DNA of 64,000 nt. Origin: Allantophomopsis cytisporea (lineage: Eukaryota; Ascomycota; Leotiomycetes; Phacidiales; Phacidiaceae). The stretch lies in the NCBI GenBank assembly GCA_024752435.1, contig CP103026.1, positions 372,001-436,000 of the forward strand, given 5' to 3'. The notes below the pieces were generated by a model, which was given only the letters and a program-made list of their open reading frames with translations, was not told where the DNA came from and did not search any database. A program made the position numbers and the translations under genes. Below are positions 1 to 10,350 of this stretch, one piece after another (position 1 is the stretch's first letter; each line of letters begins with the position of its first letter).

Positions 1-156
1 CTGGTGCTGGTGGATAGGCTTTAAAAGTCACTCAAATGAATAGTCACGAAGTTATGGCATAGATCTCTATTCTCCTGTCTTCCATGAAAATATCTGCACA
101 GTGACTAAGTCCCCAACGCCTACGCTAATACCCACAAATCATAAAAGTATACCACC

Positions 157-1309
157 TCAACCTCGCTTTCTGAGAACTCTGCTGCCTGTGGTGGTAGCCC
201 CAGATTTTGGTGCTGGAGGGAGCTTGCCTGTAGCACTTTTAAGTGTACCCATCACATTACGCTTGACAGGCGCTTTCTTTGCAGCAGCTTTCGTTACTAT
301 GGTAGTCCCGGTCGTACTTGTACTCGAATTACTTGATTGACTTGCATCGCTACCTCTTCCTTTAGCTGTCGTTGGGGCTGTTGCAGATTTTGGCGCTCTC
401 TTTCCTCTGCCAGCGCCTGTATTAGAAGCCACATCCTTACGTGGAGCAGGAGCTTTGGTGTTCTTCGGCTTGTCGAATATATTGGTCAAGTATCCAGTAG
501 CTCCACCTGGGTGCGCAGGAGCATTTGGCTTCAAAGGTGACATTGGCCGAGCAAGGAATGACTTGCCGGTAGTGTTGCCAGGACGAATTGGCGATTTTGG
601 AAGGGTTCGGGAGTTTGGAGAGCGAGGCGCCAAGACTTGAGCTTCCTGCAGTTGTGCGCGAGAAGCAGGGAGTGTATTGTTGTTAGGACGTCGTTTTGGA
701 CTCAAAAGACCATCATTCTCCTTGTTAATTGAAACCGCATCGCTGCCAATTATCAGCTTGAGCTTCTTCGACGTCTGTACTCGAACATACCTGGTGCGAC
801 TTCGGACTGGACTTTGATGAGATAAAAAGGCTGAGCCCGGCCCCGGTTGCGCTGATGATGCAACGAGCTTTGGTGGCAATATTGGAGCACTCGATTTACT
901 ACCCTCGTGTTTTGTATAAAGCTCACCCATTCTAGCTTTGCGTAGAGCCATTGGAATACGGTTGACACGCATTTCGACTCTGCTCCTGAGAACTTGCGCT
1001 CGACCCATGTACTGCGCTCTGAGTCTACGAGCACGTTCAGTAACTGTTACTGGTTAGCAAAGTCTTCATTTTCCTGTGTCGTTCCATGCGCTACGTACTT
1101 TCCAACTGAAGATTGTCGATCAACGCTTGCTTTTGAGCTAAGGTGAGATTCATGGCCGCTCTCTTCACTGGACTTTTCTGAATTGGAGTCCGATTTGGAG
1201 TCGAAGCCGTCATGGCTACTCTCTTCGCTGCATGGGTTGATGAGCTGGAAGGATCCTCAGATATCATTGATTCGTCAGACTTGCGTTTCTTGGTTCGCGT
1301 CGGCGCCAT
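157..1309 (-). CDS. NBL1: Borealin/Nbl1-like chromosomal passenger complex subunit
   Basis: Two exons, complement(157..1043, 1099..1309), give a 365-residue protein; the intron starts GTACGT and ends AACAG. Residues ~54-110 carry the borealin N-terminal helix signature: LTLAQKQALIDNLQLE is joined by splicing to ITERARRLRAQY, followed by RVNRIPMALRKARMGEL. In the family this helix packs with survivin/Bir1 and INCENP/Sli15 to place Aurora B at centromeres and the spindle midzone. The remaining ~250 residues are basic, Ser/Pro/Thr-rich and disordered, with SPxK/R-like sites (QKSPVKR, LPKSPIR, LARPMSPLK) that could be CDK targets, which is inference. The long tail resembles metazoan borealin more than the very short yeast Nbl1. 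It is divergently placed from RPN10. The start codon is the first ATG of exon 1. Confidence 0.85.
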
Positions 1310-1736
1310 TGTGGTTGTGATGTAGATGTTTGGTGTGATGAATTGCGAGGTTGAAGTAATGAATCCCTCGTAACTTTGCTTTCTAATGAGTGTATGTGGG
1401 CGTTTTCTGGAATCGTTATTTCTTCCAACTCCGATGTAGAAAGGTTGTATAACGCGGAGTTACTGAGCGCGATGCGAAGTAAACAAAAGACCAGAGCCGC
1501 ATCGCTAGGCAGGACTTAAGCTTAGCCATCGGCGGAGCTCAGAGCTACCGGGATCGTCACAGCTCGCCTTGACAACCTTACGTCTGTCACAACCATCAAC
1601 ACCCATCAACATCTCAAAGAACCTTTTGCAAATCACAGCAACCTCACGAAACGATATTTCTTCAGTTTTCATTTGCAGAGTAAACATCTAGACTATCTAC
1701 AGCTAAATCCTGAGCACGCGCTCGACATTCGTCATC
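1310..1736. promoter_or_regulatory. Divergent NBL1-RPN10 intergenic region
   Basis: This 427-bp gap lies between two genes transcribed away from each other, so both promoters must sit here. I saw no clear TATA box, tRNA or repeat, and no recognisable Rpn4-type GGTGGCAAA element for the proteasome gene. Confidence 0.5.
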
Positions 1737-2694
1737 ATGGGTCTCGAAGCCATCATGGTAGTGGTGGACAACAGTGAGAGCAGCAGAAACGGCGATTATA
1801 CACCTACTAGATTTGGAGCACAATCAGATGCGACGTCGATGATATTTGGAGCTATTACACAAAGCAACCCGGAATCGTCAGTTGGCCTTATGAGCATGGG
1901 AGGCAAAGGTCCAGAAGTGCTGGTCACTCTTACCACTGATCACGGCAAGATCCTGGATGGACTACACAGAACGAAGTCAAAGATCCTCGGCAACTCACAT
2001 TTGGCCACCGGTATCCAAATTGCAGGTGTAAGTGCTCCAGAAGCCACTGTCTGTGTAACGCTTACTGATATGTAAACCATAGCTTGCACTCAAGCATCGC
2101 CAGAACAAAGCGCAAAGACAACGAATCATCGTCTTTACCTGCTCCCCAATCGCAGAAGATGAAAAGTCCCTTGTAAAGTTAGCCAAGAAGATGAAGAAGA
2201 ACAACGTATCTGTTGATTTCATTGCATTCGGCGAACTCGACGACGATGTAACGACAAAGCTTCAGGCTTTCCATGAAAACGTAAAGACCGGAGAGGGATC
2301 ACATCTTGCTATTTTTCCACCAGGACCGGGTCTTCTCAGTGATCAACTTGTGGCCTCCCCAATACTTGGCGGTGATGGTTCTGGTGGTGCAGGAGGAGCC
2401 GGTGGAGCAGAGGGCGGGTCTGGTGGCGGAGACTTCGAATTTGGTATCGACCCATCCGTGGATCCAGAGCTTGCGCTTGCTCTGCGTATGAGTATGGAGG
2501 AAGAAAAGGCACGAGTTGAGAAGGAGAAGGCTGATGCCGATAAGGCCAACAAGGAATCACTTGGCGGCATCAAGGAGGAAGAAGAGGCTGCACAACCACT
2601 ACTTAATAAGGATGGAGAGGCAAGTGGAAGTGGCTCAACAGAACAGGCTAAGAAGGATGATAAGGATGATACGGACAAGATGGATACTGCATGA
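1737..2694 (+). CDS. RPN10: 26S proteasome regulatory subunit Rpn10 (ubiquitin receptor)
   Basis: Exons 1737..2027 and 2083..2694 encode 300 residues; the 55-nt intron begins GTAAGT and splits IQIAG from LALKHRQ in phase 0. Residues 1-~190 are the vWA domain, with the characteristic MxVVDNSESxRNGDY start, the TQSNPESSVGLMSM stretch and the MKKNNVSVDFIAFGE strand. After a Gly-rich linker, residues ~224-240 form a ubiquitin-interacting motif (DPELALALRMSMEEE), the polyubiquitin-binding site. A Lys/Glu/Asp-rich tail follows. In the family Rpn10 sits between the proteasome lid and base and captures ubiquitylated substrates in nucleus and cytosol. One UIM is present, as in yeast; animal S5a has more. 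RPT1 of the same particle lies 25 kb away, without any sign of shared control. Confidence 0.95.
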
Positions 2695-2889
2695 TCAAGG
2701 TATTAATCTATTTGCATTGCACCCATGGCGTTCGGCTGTACCAACAGGAAGTAGATACTACAATGAAATGACCACCATCAACGATGCTAACTGAAACAAC
2801 CCCATTTGCGTTAGCTGTACAACTCCTGAACTCCTAACAATGCCAAATACCCATTCATAACAACCCATAATACTCAGCTTCTCTGTAGC

Positions 2890-3446
2890 TTATCTGCTAT
2901 TCAGAGGCCTAACGTATCCCACTAACCTCCTATCAAAAGCCTCGCATCTGACTGGCATTTCCGTCTGGTAAAAGGGATTCTTCATCACGTAATCTGCATA
3001 GAGCTCATAAATCTTCTTGACTACGACATCAACATTTGGTTGTGCTGGGCTTGTGAAGAGCAAGAATTTTGTTCCCGTAAGCGTAGAGAAGCATTGTAAG
3101 CGGAACTTCTCGGTCTCGAGGACTTCGATTCCTGACGGAGGTTCTGATCGCTCGGATATAGAACTGCGGTTGGATGGATTATGGAGAGGATTGAGCCGAG
3201 TAGTGATAGCGTGGACTCTGCGAACTGCTCAGCTGGTGATGTATGGAAATGGAGGGGGGTTCATACCCGTGAAATGTACCCGCAAGCACCAGATAATCGT
3301 TCACACTGAGCTTGTTAAGACCCTCTGCGAAATCACGTTGGTAGATCAGACCGCCGGCCTTGTTGATTATTATAAGAGCGAAAACGGTCCTACAAGAACG
3401 AATCAGCAAATCGCTCAATCTACACCCTGAGTCGAGTTCCATACAT
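2890..3446 (-). CDS. TRS23: TRAPP complex subunit Trs23/TRAPPC4 (sybindin family)
   Basis: Best model: complement(2890..3217, 3267..3389, 3445..3446), 150 residues. The body is unmistakable: VFALIIINKAGGLIYQRDF, then NKLSVNDYLVLAGTFHG, then SGIEVLETEKFRLQCF with TGTKFLLF, and finally KKIYELYADYVMKNPFY with EMPVRCEAFD. Trs23 is a core longin-fold TRAPP subunit that forms part of the Rab1/Ypt1 exchange site in ER-Golgi traffic. The second intron (GTATGA..GCAG) is secure. The N-terminus is less so. I favour a 55-nt intron (GTATGG..TTGTAG, with a CTGAT branch motif) that splits the start codon as AT|G and yields MTVFALIII. Without that intron an in-frame ATG at 3442 would add 16 residues. It shares a promoter region with RPB4. 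Confidence 0.85.
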
Positions 3447-3867
3447 GATAGCTAGCTTTCGCTGCGTCTCGGTGCGATCTGATGCCCGGATGAGGAAAGA
3501 GGACTTTAGAAGCTGTAATGCAATGTAATATACCGGGCCACAGAAGATTTGAGAATAAAAGCGGTAGATTGCTAATTGTGGATGGATTGGCGCATCCTCG
3601 TATGGATGAACGGTGGTTGTGGTGACATGGCTAACTTCCCCGGATTCTGAATTCGTTTGGCGGCAACCTCGAACTTTCTTACAATCCCATCCAGCACCAA
3701 CTGGACCAGCGACACCACCCACCGCTGCCTTTCCACGCGCGCCGAACCTTACGAACCCTCTTCTACTCGCTCGAATATCCGTTCAAACTCCACAGCACAT
3801 CCAACCCCACGCAGAATTTGCGATAGTGTGCGCGCGTTAGCCATTTACCTTCCGGCGACTTACCACT
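3447..3867. promoter_or_regulatory. Divergent TRS23-RPB4 intergenic region
   Basis: This 421-bp gap lies between divergently transcribed TRS23 and RPB4. Its RPB4-proximal half is rich in CCA/CAC runs typical of an untranslated leader. I saw no other feature. Confidence 0.45.
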
Positions 3868-4438
3868 ATGTCCGGACACGCACCCACCTCTCGATCCCGC
3901 GAAGCTCCTCAAGGAGACGAAGAAGCCGGTTCTGAATTGCGTCTCGGCGAGTTCCAGCATGTCGATGCACTCACACATTCGGAAGCGTCGCTCGTTATCA
4001 ATGCGGTGGTGCAGAAACGCAGGGCGGACAAGAAGAATGTGAACGAGACTGAGTATGTGCTTTGAACGGTGCCTCAGCTTGTTCATCTGGCGGGAAAAAC
4101 CATATAGTGTGACTAATACTGGGCAGGAATTTGATTAAGACTATGGATTATCTGGAGCACTTCGCGCGATTCAAGAGGAAGGAGAATGTCGAGGCTGTGG
4201 AAAGATTGCTTTCTGCGTATCAACATCTGGCAAAATTTGAGAGGGCACAGCTTGGTACGCTCTTGAATGATATGCTACAGTGTGGGAGGTTAATTGCTAA
4301 ATAATATTAGGTTCTTTGTGCTGCGATACTGCTGAGGAGGCAAAGACATTGATTCCAAGTCTAGTGGAAAAGATCACCGACGAGGATCTCCAGGAATTGC
4401 TGGATGAGATTACGAAACTTATGGGATATGCTAATTAG
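3868..4438 (+). CDS. RPB4: RNA polymerase II subunit Rpb4
   Basis: Three exons, 3868..4052, 4127..4254 and 4311..4438, encode 146 residues. Introns use GTATGT..GGGCAG and GTACGC..ATTAG. The sequence starts with a short hydrophilic leader, then EFQHVDALTHSEASLVINAV, ENLIKTMDYLEHFARFK and a C-terminal FERAQLGSLCCDTAEEAKTLIPSL segment, which is the Rpb4/HRDC-like helical pattern. Rpb4 pairs with Rpb7 as the stalk of RNA polymerase II and acts in initiation and mRNA decay. The length is close to animal POLR2D (~142) and lacks the long insertion of budding-yeast Rpb4. The ATG is the first in the frame and lies 420 bp from TRS23. Confidence 0.93.
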
Positions 4439-4601
4439 GGGCTGGGGACTGGCGTTCACCGAGGTAAAGCATGGAATGGAGTCTTTGAGTTTCCAAATAG
4501 TACACCAAAATGCAAAATGCGCAAAAATGTATTACCAGAAAGAATGTTCGAAATGTTTTCTTTAAATTCCTTCTTTTGTCTATGGGCTTAGTGTGTACAG
4601 A

Positions 4602-6037
4602 TCATAGACCAAGAATAGAAGATGCCATCCGTGCCCCTTCAACTCTAGCTTTCATCTTCTTGAAAGCCATCTCAAAAGCCTTGTCTGGTCCGCCACAAAC
4701 TGGCTTAAGATCAGTACTGAACGGACCAAATCCACAATCATCTGTGGCACCAATTCGATCCTTATGAATCAGTGTTGCAGCCTCTAGCAAGACGTCTCGG
4801 ATTTCCTCTGGGCTCTCGATCTTTGGAGTACACGGATTTGTGACTCCTAGAAATATAACCTGTCTAACACCTCGAGCACTTTCTCGCAAATACTTAGCCA
4901 TGATCCTCAACATCACCTTGCGCGTGGAAACTGGTTCAGAGGACATAGATATGAGGAAGTAGCCTGCGTCAAGACTGAACAGAGACGGTATGAGGCCTTC
5001 CAAAGGGACACTAGCACTATGAGAGCTGTCACAATCCCCACCCGCACAAGAATGAATTCCAATATTCTGTCTTTCTTCCGCTCCAAATGCTGTCAAAACA
5101 TCTTTGATTAGAGCAATGAAGACGGGTAGAAGACCCTTACACGTCCACGGTATCCTATTATCTCTCAGTGCCATATTTGAACATCAAAGTCTCGAGACTC
5201 ACCTTGGATCATTCTTCAAAGCGAGCCTCCCCTCTGTGAAATCGATACACACTCTCCTCGCACCAGCCTCGAAGCATCCCCTGATATCCTTGATACATTC
5301 GCTCACCAAATCCGCCTTGAACGCATCCCTCGAATACCCTTCAATCTCGTCCTCAACAGGATAAAGCAGGTATAACAGAGACGGTGAGATAACTGAGCAC
5401 TTCATGGATGTGCTGGGGGCGAGATTTGAAGAAAGGCGGAAACTTTCTGCCGCATAGTTTTGGTATTTGAAGGGTCCTGATAATAGCCGTGGAAGGTCAC
5501 GTTTGTGCCCGTCTTCGAAGACAGCGAATGTCTGGCCACAAGGTCCTAAGAGAGGATGCATACCAGTTCCACCAAGAGTGCTAGGCAGTCGTTAGCATTT
5601 CTATGCTGTTAACAGCATAAAGGTCTGCTTCAATGGGCAATCTCTGATAGATCCCAATCCTTTCATCTAGATCGCAGCCAACCCCTCCAGATCCCCACCA
5701 AAAAATAAGCCCCCAAGTCATTTCTAATGGATATCACTCACCTACAACAAGGATAAGTAGCAAAGGAGCTGAGTCTCATCTCGCCATCCGTATAGAAATT
5801 CTGGCCTATCTCAACTCCTCTCGTATTGCTATCTCGAACCGCTGCGTCTTGAACTCGCATCAAGTCCTCATACGATATTTTGCCGGCATCACAGGCAGCG
5901 ATGGCCTGCTGTAGTTCTAATAACAAATTAGACTCATCTGTTCAATGAGATTTGAAGGGAAGGCACACACGTGAACAACGAGGTAGGGAGCCCACCGGCT
6001 CTGTAGGGATGCTGTACCTAGTTTGTATTTGCAGCAT
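4602..6037 (-). CDS. Stand-alone MetE C-terminal-domain-like methyltransferase family protein
   Basis: Four exons, complement(4602..5154, 5203..5580, 5742..5916, 5971..6037), give 390 residues. The N-terminus reads MLQIQTRYSIPTEPVGSLPR, the usual opening of stand-alone UROD/MetE-like proteins. Further motifs are TDGEMRLSSFATYP, VCIDFTEGRLALK and IGIHSCAGGDCDS. The His-x-Cys pair, the Glu of SMSSEP and the Cys of DDCGFGPFS match the zinc-ligand pattern of cobalamin-independent methionine synthase. The protein has only the catalytic barrel, half the length of true MetE (~760), and lacks the N-terminal barrel. It is therefore unlikely to be the main methionine synthase. Related single-barrel proteins include epoxyalkane:coenzyme M transferases. 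The substrate cannot be told from sequence. The small exon 1 is inferred from motif and splice phase. Confidence 0.8.
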
Positions 6038-6389
6038 ATTGGATCGGCGTCAAATTCGCAACAAGCATAACTTGAGAGCAAGCACACATATTTATCTACT
6101 TCTAATTGCGACAGGACATCTTCCTTTTGGGATAATCTTTAGTTTGCGCTTGTTTTGCGACGTAGGTAGGAACGCTACCAAGGTAAACTGTTCTAAGAGA
6201 CCCCACTTTCGTATTAGAGTGTGAAAAGAAACTTGCTCACAACAATATTGAATGAAGCCATCTATCTACACCACCACCAAGACTCCTGGAGAAAAAGAGC
6301 GCAAAAGCACCAGGGTATATCAAACAAGCAAAAAGCCCGCACCATAGCCGATTTCCAATTCCTAGCAATTGTGCCCTTAAAAGATTGTT
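6038..6389. other. Intergenic, nothing recognised
   Basis: This 352-bp gap lies between the start of the MetE-like gene and the stop of the next minus-strand gene. Short open frames here show no family resemblance. Confidence 0.4.
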
Positions 6390-7963
6390 TCAAGACTTCG
6401 ATTCCACTCTCTCGCCTTCTTCGTTTCTAGCTGCGCCCTGATTCAATGCTCCATCCGCGCCTTCCCTGGCACTTGAGATGCCAAGTCCTTGCTGCCGATC
6501 TATCTCACTGCTTTGAGAGCCATTATATTCAGCCCAGCTCATGACATGCTGGGAGTTTTTGCGAGCCGCGAAGCGATTCAGATTCGCCCGCATGCTCGTG
6601 CTTTCCTCATCATCTTTCGCCACAGAGAAAAGTCCTTGTGCAACTTCTGCTTCGCGCAATTCAGGAGAGACTGCGTTGTAAGGGATAGGAATCGAGCAGG
6701 TAGTCAGAGGTGACACGATTGGGGAATTTGCGATCGAGTTTGCACAGGTACCGTCAAGCTCGAAACGAGAAGAACTGTCCAATTCAACTTGAGGAGATAT
6801 AGGCGTGGAGTCAAGTTGAGGGACAGAGTCTTCTGGAATTGATTCGTTTTGTGGCTTATAAGATATCTCTGGACTTTTCGTACATGCAATGGGATCTGGT
6901 ACGATTTTGGATGATTCCGAAAGAGATGAGGTCCTGCTTACTCCGGGGAAACGTCTGAACCATGCTTGAGAACGGATATTGTCAGTAATATGAAATACCA
7001 ACTACTTGGGCCACTTACTTGGATAGGGAGAGAACGTATCACCAGTACTTTGCACTTGAGCTGGAGTATCAAATCCGTCGTCATCGTAGAGACGATTTTC
7101 CGAAGCCGCAACTTGGTACTTTTGCTTCTGCTTTCGATTGCGACGGCGGCGGAAACAACATGCAAGTGTAATGACAACTAGACCTAAGAGAAAAGCACCA
7201 CCGATAGATCCAACAATGATTCCAGTAGCAGAACGAGATTGATTGGAGGAGGCGTTGCTTGTAGGTGTCGCAGATACTGGAGCGAACGGCCATGTGTCTG
7301 AACTCTTCAAGCTCATCGAAGTTGATGTGCTAATGGTGGGTATGAAGGGAGTAATTACTGGTAGGATTGCTGAAGAGGTTGAAAGGATAGAAGGAACAGA
7401 ATTGGTGGACGAAGATGTTGAAACAGGTGTATCGACGTTTGAGGCTGAGAATCCCTCAGCACCACTCGTGGATTTGACAATTGGAGTGACAGTCAAAGTT
7501 TGTGAGATCGAAGTAGTAGTAGTCAACGTTTGCGTAAGATGTGTCGTAGAAACTGGGGGAGTTGGATCGATGTCGCCGAGACCAGATGGACAACCAGAAG
7601 GATAGTCACAGGCATTCACCGAACAGCAGCCCATATACCCGTTATCATCGCACTCGTACCATAAACCTCCCTCCTCGCACCCATCTCCTTGGGATGGAGA
7701 ATCGCCTCTCAGCCACATACCTGCGTAGATAGGCATCGTCGATTGCTGAAGATGTATCTGGGCAAGTGTTGGAGTGCGAGTGATGTGAGCGAGATACGAA
7801 GACAACAGACCCCGCAACAAGGAGATGAGAAGAAAGGATTTGAGGAACTAAAAGTAGGGAAGAAATAAAAATGAGCGTGGGCCTGAAACACCAATGGACG
7901 TTCATCATCCGCCTCAGAATTTGTGATAAAGTGAAGGAGCGAGGAGAATGCTAGCAAGCACAT
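6390..7963 (-). CDS. Single-pass membrane protein with N-terminal cysteine motif
   Basis: Best model: complement(6390..6964, 7019..7847, 7892..7963), 491 residues. Residues ~81-110 hold a compact cysteine motif (GCEEGGLWYEC, GCCSVNAC, GCPSG) seen in fungal surface proteins. A Ser/Thr-rich, probably O-glycosylated stalk follows to ~230. One strong membrane segment (~233-256, GIIVGSIGGAFLLG..) is followed by RRRRNRK and a Ser/Glu-rich cytosolic tail. This is the layout of WSC/mucin-like sensor proteins, although no WSC domain is recognised. The last intron (GTAAGT..CAAG) is secure. The N-terminus is not: exon 1 (MCLLAFSSLLHFITNSEA, a possible signal peptide) is joined through a 44-nt intron, and the alternative start is the ATG at 7736. 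Function unknown; a wall or environmental sensor is only a guess. Confidence 0.6.
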
Positions 7964-8675
7964 ATGTATAACACTGAGTTTGGCAGGTTACAAAGTGGTG
8001 GCAGCACGTACACAAAGAGCCTCGTGGATGCATATACATCCAAGCAGCACCGAAATTACTTTTCTTGTCACAAATTTCATGCAAGCATCCGTGGATACGT
8101 CCGGAGAATTAGTTTTGGCATTGAAGTTACATCGGGACTCATCATTTGAGAGTTTCGCATATACACATATAGAAGCGTTGAGCCATCAGTTATTCAGAAT
8201 GGAGCTGAAACTGATTTTGTTCTTTTTGAGATCCTTAATGGAGTTTTGATATTCTGAAAATCTCCTTATCACTTTTGGCTTAGAGCAATTGCAGCCACCT
8301 CAAATTGTCCATATGATCCCGAAAAACAAAACTCTAGTATGATCTAAAGTTCTACCCAGTCCTGCCCCTTGATATCGTGGGAAAATGCGGACAAAGCCCA
8401 ATACTTTGTTCGTTTGAGTGCTCCCCTCCTCATAGGAATGCAAAATGAAAAACCAGCCAAGTATTTCTGGTGTATTCGAGTTTTGGAGTCAAAGGGTTTT
8501 CTGTGAAGTCTCTCTTTACATATCAAATACTGAAGTACCCTTGATAGACATATAAATAGCCCGGCTTGATACAAGAAAAAGACCAGCAAAGTAGAAGAAG
8601 TAATTCTAATCACATGTCCAGATAAATCCAAAGTCCAAAATGACCGCTCTGTATTCAAGTCTCTTTCCATGTATC
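7964..8675. other. Intergenic, nothing recognised
   Basis: This 712-bp gap is AT-rich and lies between the 5' end of the membrane-protein gene and the 3' end of the next minus-strand gene. Promoter and 3'-UTR sequence are expected. I saw no RNA gene or repeat. Confidence 0.4.
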
Positions 8676-10061
8676 CTAAACCAGTAAACTCGGCTCCCCC
8701 GTTGTACATGGCATAGTGACAGTAACCTTCCCCTCGCCATCAATCCAAATAGCCCCGTTCTCCTTCAGTTTCCGCTGACTGACCAAATACAGAAGCAAGT
8801 AAATGTGTCCCACAACTACACCCCAACAATAAACCCTCAGAGTCTCCATGTTTTGGTCTCTTGTGCACCATACGCCCCATCCCGCAGCCCCTCTTCCGAT
8901 ATAGCCCTCTAGATACTCCCAACTGCGTTCTCTCAAGTCAGACGGCCAATCACGGCAGTCTACGCGCCAGTAGCCCCGCTCCAGAGGCCGAACCGGTCGA
9001 GCGTGGGTTGCGTGGCGGTAGCGATCTTTTAGAGAAAGCTGCTTGGCTAGGTCTTGGAGTGGTGCAGTTATCAATGATGACAGGGACAGATCTAATGTCG
9101 ATGTCCGGGGTGGGGGTGGGTGGACTTCGAGAGTTGTATCCTTTGATTTGACAGAGGTCCGTTGACGTTTATTTGAACTTATAGAGCTGCTACTTGGTAT
9201 AGTATGCTTTATAGCTGAGCTTTGAGCAGGTAAAGAGGATAAGGATTCCTCTTGAGGGACGTTTATGCTTGAGGGCAAGTAAGGAAGAAGCTGCAGAGGA
9301 CTTGAGATCGGGGCTGTTGATAAGATGACCTCCGAAGACAGAGCAGGCAATATCGAAGTATCCCCAGATGAGATAGGCAGGGCCGGTGGTGAGCTCGAAG
9401 GCTCTTCCGAAGATATGTTGAGACCATCTGTCGTTGAAGGTGGCGACTGCACCACGGCCCGTGACTGGTCCAGCAAGATCTGAAGTACAGTTGTTGGAGA
9501 AGAATATATGGTGTGATCCTCAAGTTGTTGCGACTGAGGATTGGAGTCAGACAGCACACTTGGAGGAGGAATCCATGAATCTTGCGATTGCGACTGCTGA
9601 GTATCCTGAGGTGCGCTTGAACCGATTCGACTCTTGGTCGCCAAAAATTCCGTCCTTAATTCTGGAGAATTGCGATTATCTAATATGCTAGCAAAAGAAG
9701 CTTGCGGAGACTCCAAAGATTTGAAGTGTCTCGAAGCAGAAGGCCTCGAAAAAGAAATTGAGGAGCCGTAGTCAGTGTCAGGTGATCTGCGTCTTGCCAT
9801 CCCAGGTCGCTCCTCAACCGACATCTTTGGCGTTGCACCAAGCAACTCATCATATAGTTGACTCTGAGCACTCTCCTCATCTTCCTCATCAATGTTGTAG
9901 GATTCATCATCTGTCAAAGGCTCCTCAAGGGCGATCTTGGTCGCCGGTTCGAAGGCAAGATAAGCCTGGGCCAAAGCTCTATACCGCGCATCATCCCTCG
10001 CGGTACTTTTGGCAGCAGCATGCACAAGGATTTCGACGCCGCTTCCATTCTTGAACTCCAT
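8676..10061 (-). CDS. Unrecognised fungal protein with Trp-rich C-terminal domain
   Basis: A single uninterrupted frame of 461 residues with ATG start; I do not recognise the family. The N-terminal ~40 residues look folded (helical, LAQAYLAFEP). Residues ~45-340 are acidic then Ser/Pro/Gln-rich and probably disordered. The last ~110 residues look like a conserved globular domain: ERGYWRVDCRDWPSDLRERSW, then GRGAAGWGVWCTRD, then LRVYCWGVVVGHIYLLLYLVSQRK and KENGAIWIDGEGKV. The hydrophobic VGHIYLLLYLVS could be a buried helix rather than a membrane span. A basic SNKRQRTSVKSK patch near residue 300 could be a nuclear localisation signal (inference). The gap to divergent ERG26 is 289 bp. Confidence 0.75.
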   Translation of the reverse strand: MEFKNGSGVEILVHAAAKSTARDDARYRALAQAYLAFEPATKIALEEPLTDDESYNIDEEDEESAQSQLYDELLGATPKMSVEERPGMARRRSPDTDYGSSISFSRPSASRHFKSLESPQASFASILDNRNSPELRTEFLATKSRIGSSAPQDTQQSQSQDSWIPPPSVLSDSNPQSQQLEDHTIYSSPTTVLQILLDQSRAVVQSPPSTTDGLNISSEEPSSSPPALPISSGDTSILPALSSEVILSTAPISSPLQLLPYLPSSINVPQEESLSSLPAQSSAIKHTIPSSSSISSNKRQRTSVKSKDTTLEVHPPPPRTSTLDLSLSSLITAPLQDLAKQLSLKDRYRHATHARPVRPLERGYWRVDCRDWPSDLRERSWEYLEGYIGRGAAGWGVWCTRDQNMETLRVYCWGVVVGHIYLLLYLVSQRKLKENGAIWIDGEGKVTVTMPCTTGEPSLLV

Positions 10062-10350
10062 AGCTCGGCAAATGGCCTTGCATCGTAGCTTAGTGCAGGC
10101 AAAAATGTTGCGTCGTGTACAAGTAAGTGAAGCCGCAAAAAGTATGAGTGGGTGTGGCTTGGTGGAGTAAGGTTTTTGACGTTCGTGGCACCAGCATCAC
10201 CTTAAATCCGGGGAAAGCTACCACCAACGACCATGCATCCGTTAGCCGTGGGAGCTTGCCCGTAATTCCTCCGCCTTCAACGTACACCAGAGCTATCTTC
10301 CATCTCGCACTGTACGCAATTGAAATCTTACACATTGGAATTTCTCAATC

